Translations under genes and position numbers: made by a program
Notes under the pieces: generated by a model
Told to the model about the DNA's origin: nothing
Database searches by the model: none
What the model saw: the letters and a program-made list of their open reading frames with translations, nothing else
Part shown: in pieces, positions 34,946-42,285 of the stretch
Layout: each line of letters opens with the position of its first letter
Position numbering within the stretch: the first letter of the stretch is position 1
Source of the DNA: Acidimicrobiia bacterium
GTDB taxonomy: Bacteria; Actinomycetota; Acidimicrobiia; Spongiisociales; ZC4RG35
Assembly (NCBI GenBank): GCA_017577575.1
Contig: PKRG01000004.1
Location: forward strand, 62,001-126,000
DNA: 64,000 bases
Direction of reading: 5' to 3'

Positions 34946-35461
34946 ATGGACGAACTGTGCCGCCGACTCGCCGTCGACCTCGACGGCGCATTCCCCGAGC
35001 TCGTCGACGCCTTGGCCTCGGACGTGTATTCGGGCCTGAGGAGGCTCGCCGGCGCCGACGACGCCGAGGACCTGACCCAGGAGACATTCATCCGCGCCTA
35101 TCGGGCGCTCGGCGAATACGACGCCGAGCGGATCCGCAACCTGCGGCTGCGAGCCTGGGTGTGGACGATCGCCCTCAACCTCGGCCGCAACCACGCCCGG
35201 GACAAGGCCCGCCGGCCCACCCCGGTTCGCCTCGAGGACCGCTTCGGGGTGGAGGACCCGGAGCCCGCCGACGAGGCGGCCTGGGACCACCGACTCCGGT
35301 CGCTGCCGCCGGCCCAGCGCCGGGCCGTCGTCCTCCGGCACGTGGTGGGGCTGGACTACGAGGAGATCGCCGACGCGACGGGGCGCCCGCCGGCGACGGT
35401 GCGCAGCGACGTCCGCCGCGGCCTGGAACGTCTGCGAGCGGCGATGGAAGGAGAGTCATGA
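34946..35461 (+). CDS. ECF-type RNA polymerase sigma factor
   Basis: 171-residue sigma-70 family factor with only regions 2 and 4. Region 2 contains DAEDLTQETFIRAYRAL (~35-51) and the -10-recognition helix RLRAWVWTIALN. Region 4 contains SLPPAQRRAVVLRHVVGLDYEEIA and the HTH ATVRSDVRRGLERLR. No anti-sigma zinc-finger gene is adjacent. Instead the stop overlaps the start of an Ogt-Ada(Zn) fusion by four bases, so sigma and repair protein are produced together. The start could be the ATG at 34946, the GTG at 34943 or the TTG at 34940; the ATG is preferred. A role in the alkylation response is inferred from this coupling. Confidence 0.9.
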   Translation: MDELCRRLAVDLDGAFPELVDALASDVYSGLRRLAGADDAEDLTQETFIRAYRALGEYDAERIRNLRLRAWVWTIALNLGRNHARDKARRPTPVRLEDRFGVEDPEPADEAAWDHRLRSLPPAQRRAVVLRHVVGLDYEEIADATGRPPATVRSDVRRGLERLRAAMEGES

Positions 35462-36189
35462 CGATCGAAGAGCAACTGCAGAGCTTGCGCCGCCCCGCCC
35501 CGGCCACGGTTCGCCCGGCGGTGGAGCTGGGAACCGGCCTCGTGCCGGGATTCTCGGTCTACGAGGCACCCGTGGGGGAGGTGGCGGTCGTGTTCACGCC
35601 CCGGGGAGTCAGATCGGTGCGCCTCGCCGACGAGGTCGATCCTGGGGCGATCGAAGCGGAGCCGCCGCGGGCGTGGCGCGACCGGATCCGGCGTGCCCTC
35701 GAAGAGGGAAGACCCGGCGACCTGCCTCTCGACCTGGAGGGAGTCTCGCCCTTCCGGCGTCGGGTGCTGGAGAAGGCCGCCACCATCCCCAAGGGAGAGG
35801 TCCGCTCCTACGGTTGGCTGGCTCGCCATGTGGGCAAGCCCGGGGCGTCGCGGGCGGTCGGTTCGGCGATGGCGACCAACCCCGTGCCGCTGATCATCCC
35901 CTGCCACCGGGTGGTCCGATCCGACGGGCGCATCGGGGCCTATTCCCTGGGCGGGCCCGAGAACAAATGGAAGCTCCTCCGCTACGAAGGCGCAGAGCCC
36001 GAACTGCTGGAGGAGCTGGCAGCCGCCAAGGTGCGGTTCATCGGCTCGGACACGACCGGCATCTTCTGCGTGCCCTCGTGTCGCAACGCTCGCCGGATAA
36101 CCCCCCAGCATCGGCTGTCGCTGCGGTCGGAGGCGGAGGCGGAACGAGCGGGGCTGCGGCCGTGCCGGGTCTGCCAGCCGCTGGGCTGA
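35458..36189 (+). CDS. Ogt-Ada(Zn) fusion: O6-alkylguanine methyltransferase with C-terminal Ada metal-binding domain
   Basis: 243-residue direct-reversal DNA repair protein. After a ~30-residue helical N terminus comes an RNase-H-like segment and the Ogt/MGMT active-site domain (~95-178), with the acceptor C149 in IIPCHRVV and the HTH region around YGWLARHVGKP. Residues ~192-242 are an Ada N-terminal-type zinc domain, FCVPSC (C204, C208) and CRVC (C236, C239), one Cys of which takes methyl groups from phosphotriesters in E. coli Ada. The order is the reverse of E. coli Ada and the AraC DNA-binding domain is absent. Coupled to the upstream sigma factor by an ATGA overlap, it occupies the usual anti-sigma position. 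Confidence 0.9.
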   Translation: MTIEEQLQSLRRPAPATVRPAVELGTGLVPGFSVYEAPVGEVAVVFTPRGVRSVRLADEVDPGAIEAEPPRAWRDRIRRALEEGRPGDLPLDLEGVSPFRRRVLEKAATIPKGEVRSYGWLARHVGKPGASRAVGSAMATNPVPLIIPCHRVVRSDGRIGAYSLGGPENKWKLLRYEGAEPELLEELAAAKVRFIGSDTTGIFCVPSCRNARRITPQHRLSLRSEAEAERAGLRPCRVCQPLG

Positions 36190-36206
36190 CCCCGCTTCAT
36201 CACAAG

Positions 36207-36233
36207 AAAAGAGCCCGCCTATTCGGCGGGCTC
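36207..36233 (-). terminator. Intrinsic terminator of the small-gene unit
   Basis: Perfect 9-bp stem (36211-36219 with 36225-36233, 5-base loop) followed on the bottom strand by TTTT. It begins five bases after the stop codon of the 47-aa gene, ending that bottom-strand transcript. Read from the top strand it lies 18 bases after the Ogt-Ada stop but lacks a U-tract. Confidence 0.85.
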
Positions 36234-36238
36234 TTCGA

Positions 36239-36382
36239 TCACCCACGGCGGGACATTCGGTCCTTTCTAGGTGGTCTTCGGTAGCGATCTTTTTCCTTTT
36301 TCCGCGCGACAGGTCGCTGTGCTTCCGGCCGGAAATACCGGGCACGACGGACGGCGTCGACGGCGCGATACGAGGTGAACAT
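36239..36382 (-). CDS. 47-aa highly basic small protein, unknown
   Basis: Small ORF of 48 codons between a strong ribosome site (AAGGAGG, four bases before the ATG) and an intrinsic terminator five bases after its TGA. About 18 of 47 residues are Arg or Lys (e.g. VRRARYFRP, ARKKEKDRYRRPPRKDR), with few acidic residues and no hydrophobic core, so it is likely RNA- or ribosome-binding, or disordered. It resembles small basic ribosomal or ribosome-associated proteins in composition only; no family is recognised. Preceded on the same transcript by a leader peptide and a long hairpin. Real expression is inferred from these signals. Confidence 0.6.
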   Translation of the reverse strand: MFTSYRAVDAVRRARYFRPEAQRPVARKKEKDRYRRPPRKDRMSRRG

Positions 36383-36462
36383 GGTTCCTCCTTGACGAAT
36401 ACGGGCGCGTGCGGGACGGCCTGAGGTTCAGAGAAGCTCGCCGATGCGAGCAGACGACGACG

Positions 36463-36510
36463 GGCGCTGGGGCTCCGTCAGCCGGCGACGCCGGTGACGG
36501 AGGGAGCGCC
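36463..36510 (-). promoter_or_regulatory. Long leader hairpin (19 bp stem)
   Basis: Nested complementary arms: GGCGCT (36463-36468) with AGCGCC (36505-36510), CTCCGTCA (36473-36480) with TGACGGAG (36495-36502), and CCGGC (36482-36486) with GCCGG (36490-36494), 3-base loop. The hairpin overlaps the second half and stop codon of the leader peptide, so translation of the peptide would open it. A second small hairpin (36437-36450) follows. This is the arrangement of ribosome-controlled leaders; no T-run follows the stem. Confidence 0.65.
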
Positions 36511-36531
36511 GAGGTGAGTGATGAGGATCAA
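36478..36531 (-). CDS. 17-aa leader peptide
   Basis: TTG-initiated 18-codon ORF with a near-ideal ribosome site (AAGGAGG at 36545-36539, seven bases from the start). The peptide (ILITHLGAPSVTGVAG after the first residue) has no run of a single amino acid, so it is unlike biosynthetic-operon attenuators. Its stop lies within the long hairpin. It starts about 26 bases after the predicted transcription start. Likely a regulatory leader for the downstream 47-aa gene. Confidence 0.5.
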   Translation of the reverse strand: MILITHLGAPSVTGVAG

Positions 36532-36560
36532 TTTGGCACCTCCTTCCGTCAGGTGAGAGA

Positions 36561-36592
36561 ACCAACCTAACCGACCGGCAGGTTGGTGTCCA
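36561..36592 (-). promoter_or_regulatory. Promoter with overlapping palindromic operator
   Basis: Bottom-strand -35 TGGACA (36592-36587), 17-bp spacer and -10 TAGGTT (36569-36564), one of the best sigma-A-type promoters in the window. A perfect inverted repeat ACCAACCT-N11-AGGTTGGT (36561-36568, 36580-36587) covers the spacer and -10, suggesting repression by a dimeric regulator. Confidence 0.65.
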
Positions 36593-36773
36593 CCTATTTA
36601 GCGAAACCCGGCGAGAAGATCCAAATCGGTTCCGGCTGACTCACCAGTTTGGATGAATACGCCTCGCCCCATACCCGCGCTCGACGAAAGGGGCGAGGGA
36701 CGACGGGTCGGCACGCAGCAGCATCATCGAAGTCGTGAATCGTCGGGCCCGGCAGCTCTGCGCCGGCGGGAGC

Positions 36774-36995
36774 TCAGCGATATCGCCAGACGATGCGACC
36801 CTTGGTGGGGTCGTAGGTCGAGACCTCGACGTCTACCTGGTCACCGGGGAGGATGCGGATGATCCGCCCCCGTCGCATCCGGCCAGAGGGACGCGCCATG
36901 ACTTCGAGGCCACCTTCGATCTCCACCTTGAAGGTGGCGTCACGAAGCACCTCTTTCACGGTCCCTCGCATGCGGATGTAATCGTCGTCAGCCAT
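36774..36995 (-). CDS. infA: Translation initiation factor IF-1
   Basis: 73-residue S1/OB-fold protein that binds the ribosomal A site during initiation. The start (IRMRGTVKEVLRDATFKVEI) and end (RIIRILPGDQVDVEVSTYDPTKGRIVWRYR region) match IF-1 throughout. The usual HISGKMR segment is altered to RPSGRMRR. The gene lies outside any ribosomal-protein cluster and could be a second infA copy. The ATG is supported by bottom-strand TACGCT eight bases upstream. The promoter of the small structured unit is about 180 bases downstream on the same strand. Confidence 0.93.
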   Translation of the reverse strand: MADDDYIRMRGTVKEVLRDATFKVEIEGGLEVMARPSGRMRRGRIIRILPGDQVDVEVSTYDPTKGRIVWRYR

Positions 36996-37003
36996 CGCTC
37001 TTG

Positions 37004-37009
37004 AGCGTA
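37004..37009 (-). promoter_or_regulatory. -10 hexamer TACGCT, leaderless
   Basis: Bottom-strand TACGCT lies eight bases before the infA ATG. Confidence 0.4.
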
Positions 37010-37030
37010 CTAGACGCCCGCACCTTTCAC

Positions 37031-37957
37031 CTAGGCCGACCGGACGGACTCAGGATCGACGGGCAGCCGCTGGCGGAACAGGCCCTCCGGGATAGGCGCC
37101 CCGGTGCGGATCAGCGCCAGATGCCACGACGGCGACGAGCCCAGCGCCCACCGCAGCGAGGCGATCAGCGAGCGTGTCGCCGCCCGGGCCCCCGGGAACG
37201 TCTCGATGCCCAGGACCTGGCGGATCCTGTCCGGGATGGTGGACACCGCCCCCGCTTGGAGTATCCGGTACCCGACGCGCAAGCCCACACCGTCGAGCGG
37301 CGGGTCGGTGAGGAAAGAGACCGTGTCGGCCATCCCCGGGGACGGACCGACCCCTTCGTGATCGGTGATCCATCGCCGCAGCTCGGCGGCCGTCTCCGGC
37401 AGGGGGTCCGCCCCCAGGAGACGGCCGATACGGGCCTGCTCGGCCACGAACTGGTCCGCTTCGCCGGGTGCCAGGGGCTCGCGGCCGAACCGGGCGTAGG
37501 CCTCGAGGAACGAGTCGGTGAGGGCGTTGTGGACCCAGGCCGACAGGTCGGCGGCGTCGGCGGCGTATGGCTGGCCGCGATGCGACATGCCCACCACCCG
37601 CCGGTGAGCCCGCTTGACCCGCTCCACGGCCTCCTCCACCTCCGGCATGGCGCCGAAGGTGGTGGCGGTGACGTAGGCGGAGGTGCGGGAGAGACGCCCC
37701 AGGGGGTCTTCCCGGTAGCGGGAGTGGTCGGCCACCCCGGCCACGACCTCGGGATGCGCCGACTGGATGAGAAGCGCCCGGATTCCCCCGACCATGGTGC
37801 AGACGTCGCCCACCACTTTCCAGCTCACCGACCCGGGGCCGAAGAGGCCCGGGTCGTTCCGGTACCGGAGCGTCTCGGCCAGGGGATAGGGGGCATGGGC
37901 GAACGGCGACGTCGCCGAGGCGACGATGCGGCGCCGGAGGGCGTCGATGAGGACCAC
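37031..37957 (-). CDS. Oxygenase MpaB/DUF2236-family protein
   Basis: 308-residue, mostly helical protein of the DUF2236 family, which includes MpaB and is related to the latex-clearing (Lcp) haem oxygenases. Family marks are GGIRALLIQSAHPEVVAGV, a SRYREDPLGRLSRTSAY segment and AHRRVVG with a His that is a haem-ligand candidate. An oxygenase role is inferred from the family; substrate unknown. The GTG start lies six bases after bottom-strand TAGACT (37969-37964). No related gene is adjacent. Confidence 0.88.
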   Translation of the reverse strand: MVLIDALRRRIVASATSPFAHAPYPLAETLRYRNDPGLFGPGSVSWKVVGDVCTMVGGIRALLIQSAHPEVVAGVADHSRYREDPLGRLSRTSAYVTATTFGAMPEVEEAVERVKRAHRRVVGMSHRGQPYAADAADLSAWVHNALTDSFLEAYARFGREPLAPGEADQFVAEQARIGRLLGADPLPETAAELRRWITDHEGVGPSPGMADTVSFLTDPPLDGVGLRVGYRILQAGAVSTIPDRIRQVLGIETFPGARAATRSLIASLRWALGSSPSWHLALIRTGAPIPEGLFRQRLPVDPESVRSA

Positions 37958-38037
37958 GGGCTCAGTCTATGGGTGCGCCGGGGACACCGTTCGGGCGTAG
38001 GGTCGGCAGGGTGGGCAATTCGCACGCACCCGGACTA

Positions 38038-38059
38038 ACTTTGAGTGAACAGTCAAAGT
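38038..38059. promoter_or_regulatory. Palindromic operator ACTTTGA-N8-TCAAAGT upstream of fadIJ
   Basis: Perfect 7-bp arms separated by 8 bp, ending 13 bases before the fadI ATG. The left arm overlaps a plausible -10 (TAACTT, 38036-38041) and the right arm adjoins the CAGGAG ribosome site. Its size and symmetry fit a TetR-type repressor responsive to acyl-CoA; no such regulator gene is in the window. Confidence 0.6.
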
Positions 38060-38072
38060 CAGGAGCTCACAG

Positions 38073-39368
38073 ATGTCGGCAACCGTGAACGGACGTCGAG
38101 TGGCGATCGTCGACGGTCTCCGCACCCCCTTCGCCAAGGCGGGAACCGACCTGGCGGACGCCACGACCCTCGATCTCTCGACGGCGGTGGTCACCGAGCT
38201 CCTGGCCCGCACGGGCCTCGACCCGAGCCTCGTCGATCGTGTCGTGTTCGGCTCCGTGGTCCAGGACGTCCACGCCCCCAACATCGCCCGCGAGATCGTG
38301 TTGGCCACTCCCCTCCCCGACACGGTCGATGCCTACAGCGTCACCCGGGCGTGCGCCACGAGCACGCAGGCGACGATCGACGCCGCCCAGGCGATCCTCC
38401 TCGGCGACATCGACGTGGCCATCGTGGGCGGGGCGGACTCGCTGTCCAACCCTCCGGTGACCTTCTCGCCGGAGTTCGTCGACGTGATGATGGCGGCCCA
38501 GGCGGCGCGTGATCTCCCTACCCGCCTGACGATCCTCTCCCGCCTCCGCCCCCGAGACCTGGCGCCCAATCCTCCCGCAATCGCCGACCGGTCCACCGGG
38601 GAGACGATGGGCCAGGGCGCCGAGAAGATGGCCCGGGACTGGGGCATCACCCGAGAGGAGCAGGACCGGTTCGCCCTCGAGTCCCATCGTCGGGCCGTGG
38701 AGGCGTGGGAGAAGGGCGTATACGACGCCGAGGTGATGCCGTTTGCGGTCCCGCCCCGATACGAGAAGGTGGTGGAGCGCGACACCCTCCCTCGGGCCGA
38801 CACGTCGCTCGAGAAGCTCGCCCGGCTGAAACCGGCCTTCGACCGCCGCTACGGCACCATCACCGCCGGCAACGCCTCTCCTCTCACCGACGGTGCCGCC
38901 GCCCTGATCCTCATGGAGGAGCAGACCGCCCGCCGCCTCGGCTACGAGCCGAAGGCGATCATCCGGTCCTACGCCACGGCGGCGGTCGACCCGCGTTGGC
39001 AGCTCCTCATCGGGCCGGCGCTGGCGACTCCGGTCGCCCTCGACCGGGCGGGGCTGACGCTCGAGGACATCGACGTGATCGACATCCACGAGGCTTTCGC
39101 CGCCCAGGTCCTCGCCGTCCGCCGGGCATTCGCCTCGGCTGAGTTCGCCCGCCAGCATCTGGGCCGGGACGAGCCCATCGGCGAGATCCCCAACGAGAAG
39201 CTCAACATCTACGGCGGTTCGATCAGCCTCGGCCATCCCTTCGGCGCCACCGGCGCCCGCCAGCTCCTGACGATGGCCAACGAGCTCGTCCGCCGCGACA
39301 GAGGCACCGCCCTAGTCTCCCAGTGCGCCGCCGGCGGCCTGGGAGCGACCGTGATCCTGGAGCGCTGA
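38073..39368 (+). CDS. fadI: Acetyl-CoA C-acyltransferase (thiolase, trifunctional beta subunit)
   Basis: 431-residue thiolase that cleaves 3-ketoacyl-CoA to acetyl-CoA in beta-oxidation. The nucleophilic Cys is in VTRACATSTQ (~92), the second active-site Cys is in LVSQCAAGGLGA near the C terminus, and the His residues are in IDIHEAFAAQ and the SLGHPFGATGAR motif. The long insertion and length match FadI/mitochondrial beta-subunit enzymes, which bind the FadJ-type alpha subunit. fadJ begins two bases after its stop. Expression is probably controlled by the palindrome upstream. Confidence 0.95.
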   Translation: MSATVNGRRVAIVDGLRTPFAKAGTDLADATTLDLSTAVVTELLARTGLDPSLVDRVVFGSVVQDVHAPNIAREIVLATPLPDTVDAYSVTRACATSTQATIDAAQAILLGDIDVAIVGGADSLSNPPVTFSPEFVDVMMAAQAARDLPTRLTILSRLRPRDLAPNPPAIADRSTGETMGQGAEKMARDWGITREEQDRFALESHRRAVEAWEKGVYDAEVMPFAVPPRYEKVVERDTLPRADTSLEKLARLKPAFDRRYGTITAGNASPLTDGAAALILMEEQTARRLGYEPKAIIRSYATAAVDPRWQLLIGPALATPVALDRAGLTLEDIDVIDIHEAFAAQVLAVRRAFASAEFARQHLGRDEPIGEIPNEKLNIYGGSISLGHPFGATGARQLLTMANELVRRDRGTALVSQCAAGGLGATVILER

Positions 39369-39370
39369 AC

Positions 39371-41521
39371 ATGTCGCAGACCGACACTCTCGAGCATTTC
39401 CGCCTCGAGGTCTCCGACGGCGTCGCCACGGTGGTGATCGACCGGGCCGACGACGACCTCAACACGCTGGACCCGTCGTTGATGGAGGACTTCCTCGCCG
39501 TTCTCGACCGGCTCGAGAACGACGCCTCGATCTCGGCCGTCGTCATCACCTCGGCCAAGCCCGACTTCCTGGCCGGGGCCAACATCAAGTGGTTCTCCGA
39601 GCTCACTCCCGAGACGGGCACCGAGGCAATCCGCGCCGCCCACGCCGCCTTCGACCGTCTCGAGCGGCTCCACACCCACCGGGGAAAGCCCGTGGTGGCC
39701 GCCATCCACGGCGCCTGCCTGGGAGGCGGCAACGAGTTGGCGCTCGCCTGCTCGTACCGCATCGCCACCGACGACCCGAAGACCCGTCTCGGCCAGCCCG
39801 AGGTGCAGCTCGGGGTCATCCCCGCCGGTGGGGGGACGCAGCGGCTGCCGCGCCTGATCGGGATCGCCCCCGCCCTCGATCTGATCCTCACCGGAAAGAC
39901 CGTCGACGCCCGCCGCGCCCACCGCTTGGGCCTCGTCGACGAGGTCGTGCCCCCCAAGCTCCTCGCCGAGGTCGCCCGCCGCCGCGCCAAGGAGCTGGTC
40001 GGCAGAGGGCGGCCGGCGAAGAAGCCGCGCCTGAGGGACCGGCTGGACCCGGCCGGCCTCCAGAAGCTCGCCCTCGAGACCAACCCGGTGGGTCAGCATC
40101 TCCTCTTCCAGCAGGCCCGAAAGAAGCTGCTGGAGGAGACCAAAGGGAACTTCCCCGCCCCGGAGAAGGCCCTCGAGGCGATGCGGGTCGGGTTCCACAA
40201 GGGGCTGCGCGCCGGCTACGACGCCGAGGCGCGCTTCTTCGGCGAGTTGGTCGCCTCCCCGGAGTCGAAAGCCCTCCGGTCGATCTTCTTCGCCACCCGC
40301 CACAAGCCCGACACCACCGGCGCCCGGAAGGTGGGGAAGGTGGGGATCCTGGGCGGCGGCCTGATGGGCTCGGGAATCGCCACCGTGTCGGCCCTCCGAG
40401 CCCAGAGCCTCGTCCGCGTCAAGGAGGTGGACCCGGCGGCGGCGGCGCGGGCGAAGGCCTACGTCGCCAAGGTGCTCGCCGAGCGCGTCCGGCGGAAGCG
40501 GATGCGGCCCTTCGACGCCGAGCAGGTCCAGCTGCGGATCACGACGACCACCGACTGGTCGGGGTTCGCCGACGTCGACTTGGTGATAGAGGCCGTGTTC
40601 GAGGACCTCGAGCTGAAGCGCCAGGTGTTGCGCGAGGTGGAGTCGGTCGTCCCGCCGGAGACAGTCTTCGCCTCGAACACCTCGTCGATCCCGATCGCCC
40701 AGATCGCCGCGGCCTCGTCGCGTCCGGAGAACGTGGTCGGCATGCACTACTTCTCGCCGGTCGAGAAGATGCCGCTCCTCGAGGTCGTGGTCACCGACCA
40801 GACCTCGAAAGAAGCAGAGGCGACGGCGGTTGCGTACGGCCTCGCCCAGGGCAAGACCGTGATCGTGGTCAACGACGGGCCCGGGTTCTACACCACCCGA
40901 ATCCTCGGCCCCTACTCGGCCGAGGCGTTCCACCTCCTCTCCGAGGGCGCCTCCGTCGAAGACATCGACCAGGCGATCGAAGCGTGGGGATTCCCGGTCG
41001 GGCCGCTGCGTCTGGCCGACGAGGTCGGCATCGACGTCGGCGCCAAGATCTCGGTGGTCCTGGTCGACGCCTTCGGGGACAGGGTGGCTCCGCCCCGGGC
41101 GATGGAGAACCTCGTCGCCGCCGACCGCAAGGGCCGCAAGAATCGGAAGGGCTTCTATGCGTACGACGAGTCCGGGAAACGGGGCGGCGTCGACGCCACC
41201 GTCTACGCCGATCTGGGCATCGAGCCGACCGGGCACATCAGCCGCACCGAGATCCAGGAGCGGATCACGCTCGCCATGATCAACGAGGCCGCCCGCTGCC
41301 TGGAGGAGGGCGTGCTCCGATCCGCGGAGGACGGCGACATCGGAGCGGTCATGGGGCTCGGCTTCCCGCCGTTTCGCGGCGGGCCGTTCTTCTGGATCGA
41401 CCAGCAGGGGGCGCGCCGAGTCGTCGAGCGGCTGAGGGCGCTGGAAGAGCGGCTGGGCCCTCGCTTCACCCCCGCCGAGATCCTCGTCGAGGCCGCCGAG
41501 AGCGGCCGCAGCTTCCGCTGA
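39371..41521 (+). CDS. fadJ: Fatty-acid oxidation complex alpha subunit (enoyl-CoA hydratase/3-hydroxyacyl-CoA dehydrogenase)
   Basis: 716-residue two-enzyme protein. The N-terminal crotonase domain (~1-270) has the intact hydratase Glu residues in GGGNELALAC and LGQPEVQLG. The central dehydrogenase NAD-binding motif is GILGGGLMGSGIATV (~325), with the catalytic His in GMHYFSPVEKMPLLE. Two C-terminal 3HCDH domains include GPGFYTTRILGPY and GLGFPPFRGGPFF. With the adjacent thiolase it performs the last three steps of each beta-oxidation round. Two bases separate it from fadI. Confidence 0.96.
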   Translation: MSQTDTLEHFRLEVSDGVATVVIDRADDDLNTLDPSLMEDFLAVLDRLENDASISAVVITSAKPDFLAGANIKWFSELTPETGTEAIRAAHAAFDRLERLHTHRGKPVVAAIHGACLGGGNELALACSYRIATDDPKTRLGQPEVQLGVIPAGGGTQRLPRLIGIAPALDLILTGKTVDARRAHRLGLVDEVVPPKLLAEVARRRAKELVGRGRPAKKPRLRDRLDPAGLQKLALETNPVGQHLLFQQARKKLLEETKGNFPAPEKALEAMRVGFHKGLRAGYDAEARFFGELVASPESKALRSIFFATRHKPDTTGARKVGKVGILGGGLMGSGIATVSALRAQSLVRVKEVDPAAAARAKAYVAKVLAERVRRKRMRPFDAEQVQLRITTTTDWSGFADVDLVIEAVFEDLELKRQVLREVESVVPPETVFASNTSSIPIAQIAAASSRPENVVGMHYFSPVEKMPLLEVVVTDQTSKEAEATAVAYGLAQGKTVIVVNDGPGFYTTRILGPYSAEAFHLLSEGASVEDIDQAIEAWGFPVGPLRLADEVGIDVGAKISVVLVDAFGDRVAPPRAMENLVAADRKGRKNRKGFYAYDESGKRGGVDATVYADLGIEPTGHISRTEIQERITLAMINEAARCLEEGVLRSAEDGDIGAVMGLGFPPFRGGPFFWIDQQGARRVVERLRALEERLGPRFTPAEILVEAAESGRSFR

Positions 41522-42148
41522 TCACTGGCTCTCGGAGCTGACCCACAGCGGCGCCAGGTCCACGGCCCGTTCGGCGAGGATCTGGGATGCCTCACGGGCG
41601 TTGGCCGCGGCCATCAGCCACGAAAGGTCGTTGAGGAACGCTTCGACGCTGACGTCGCCGCCGATGCGGTACGGGCCGCCGTCGTTCTCCGACCAGTAGA
41701 GATACCAGGTGATGATGTCGGCGGCGTGCTCCGAAGCCCGGTCCATCCACGGGTGCTCCCGGGACCGCCACGTGGGGGTGCCGCGCCGCAGGGCGAACTC
41801 GTGGCGCTGGACCGAGTCGAGGTTCACGAACGCCCAGGCATGAGCCAGCTCGTGGACGACGACGTCCTCGGACACCGTGCAGATCTTGGCGATCTTGATC
41901 GGCCACGAGTCCACGGCCTGCCCGCGGGGCTGGCAGCGCTCCCCGAACGAGACCTTCCGGACGTGGGTGAGGGGCAGTTCGAGGCCGGCAGCCTGGAAGC
42001 GGGCCACCGCCGACTCGACGATCTTCGCTTCCTCGGCGTCGAAGCCCGAGTGGGTGACAGGACCGGCGGCTGCCTGCACCGTGACCACGGCCGCCCCCAG
42101 CGCCAACACGACGGCCAACACCCGTGCGGTACGACGGAATCGGCGCAT
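41522..42148 (-). CDS. Secreted HExxH putative zinc protease
   Basis: 208-residue exported protein. Residues 1-28 are a signal peptide (RRFRRTARVLAVVLALG, cleavage near VQAAA). VVHELAHAW contains the HExxH pair H99/H103 with E100, and E140 in DRASEHAAD is a likely third ligand. C72 and C90 may form a disulfide. No named family is evident; the topology resembles small minimal gluzincin-like domains. Convergent with fadJ, whose stop ends one base before this one. Activity is inferred. Confidence 0.75.
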   Translation of the reverse strand: MRRFRRTARVLAVVLALGAAVVTVQAAAGPVTHSGFDAEEAKIVESAVARFQAAGLELPLTHVRKVSFGERCQPRGQAVDSWPIKIAKICTVSEDVVVHELAHAWAFVNLDSVQRHEFALRRGTPTWRSREHPWMDRASEHAADIITWYLYWSENDGGPYRIGGDVSVEAFLNDLSWLMAAANAREASQILAERAVDLAPLWVSSESQ

Positions 42149-42285
42149 TGTGCCGGCCAAGTGCGGACCTCCAGACCCGAAGCGGCGTCGGACGAGCGAG
42201 AGAGAGCTGAGCTCGACCCCGCTCGCACCATACATCGGCACATGGCCGCGCGAACCCGACCGATATGGGTCTTTCGGGCCCTTTT
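42149..42285. other. 137-bp intergenic region without gene
   Basis: Separates the secreted putative protease from the ABC exporter on the same strand. I see no clear promoter hexamer at leaderless spacing and no strong terminator; a purine-rich GAGAGAGAG stretch is present. Confidence 0.4.

Noticed and set aside
36211..36233. Terminator for the top-strand Ogt-Ada transcript
   Set aside because: The stem is in the right place but the T-run is only on the bottom strand; assigned to the small-gene unit instead, though weak bidirectional action is possible.
36653..36862. Possible top-strand small ORF upstream of and into infA
   Set aside because: No ribosome site or -10 at suitable distance, and it runs antisense into infA.
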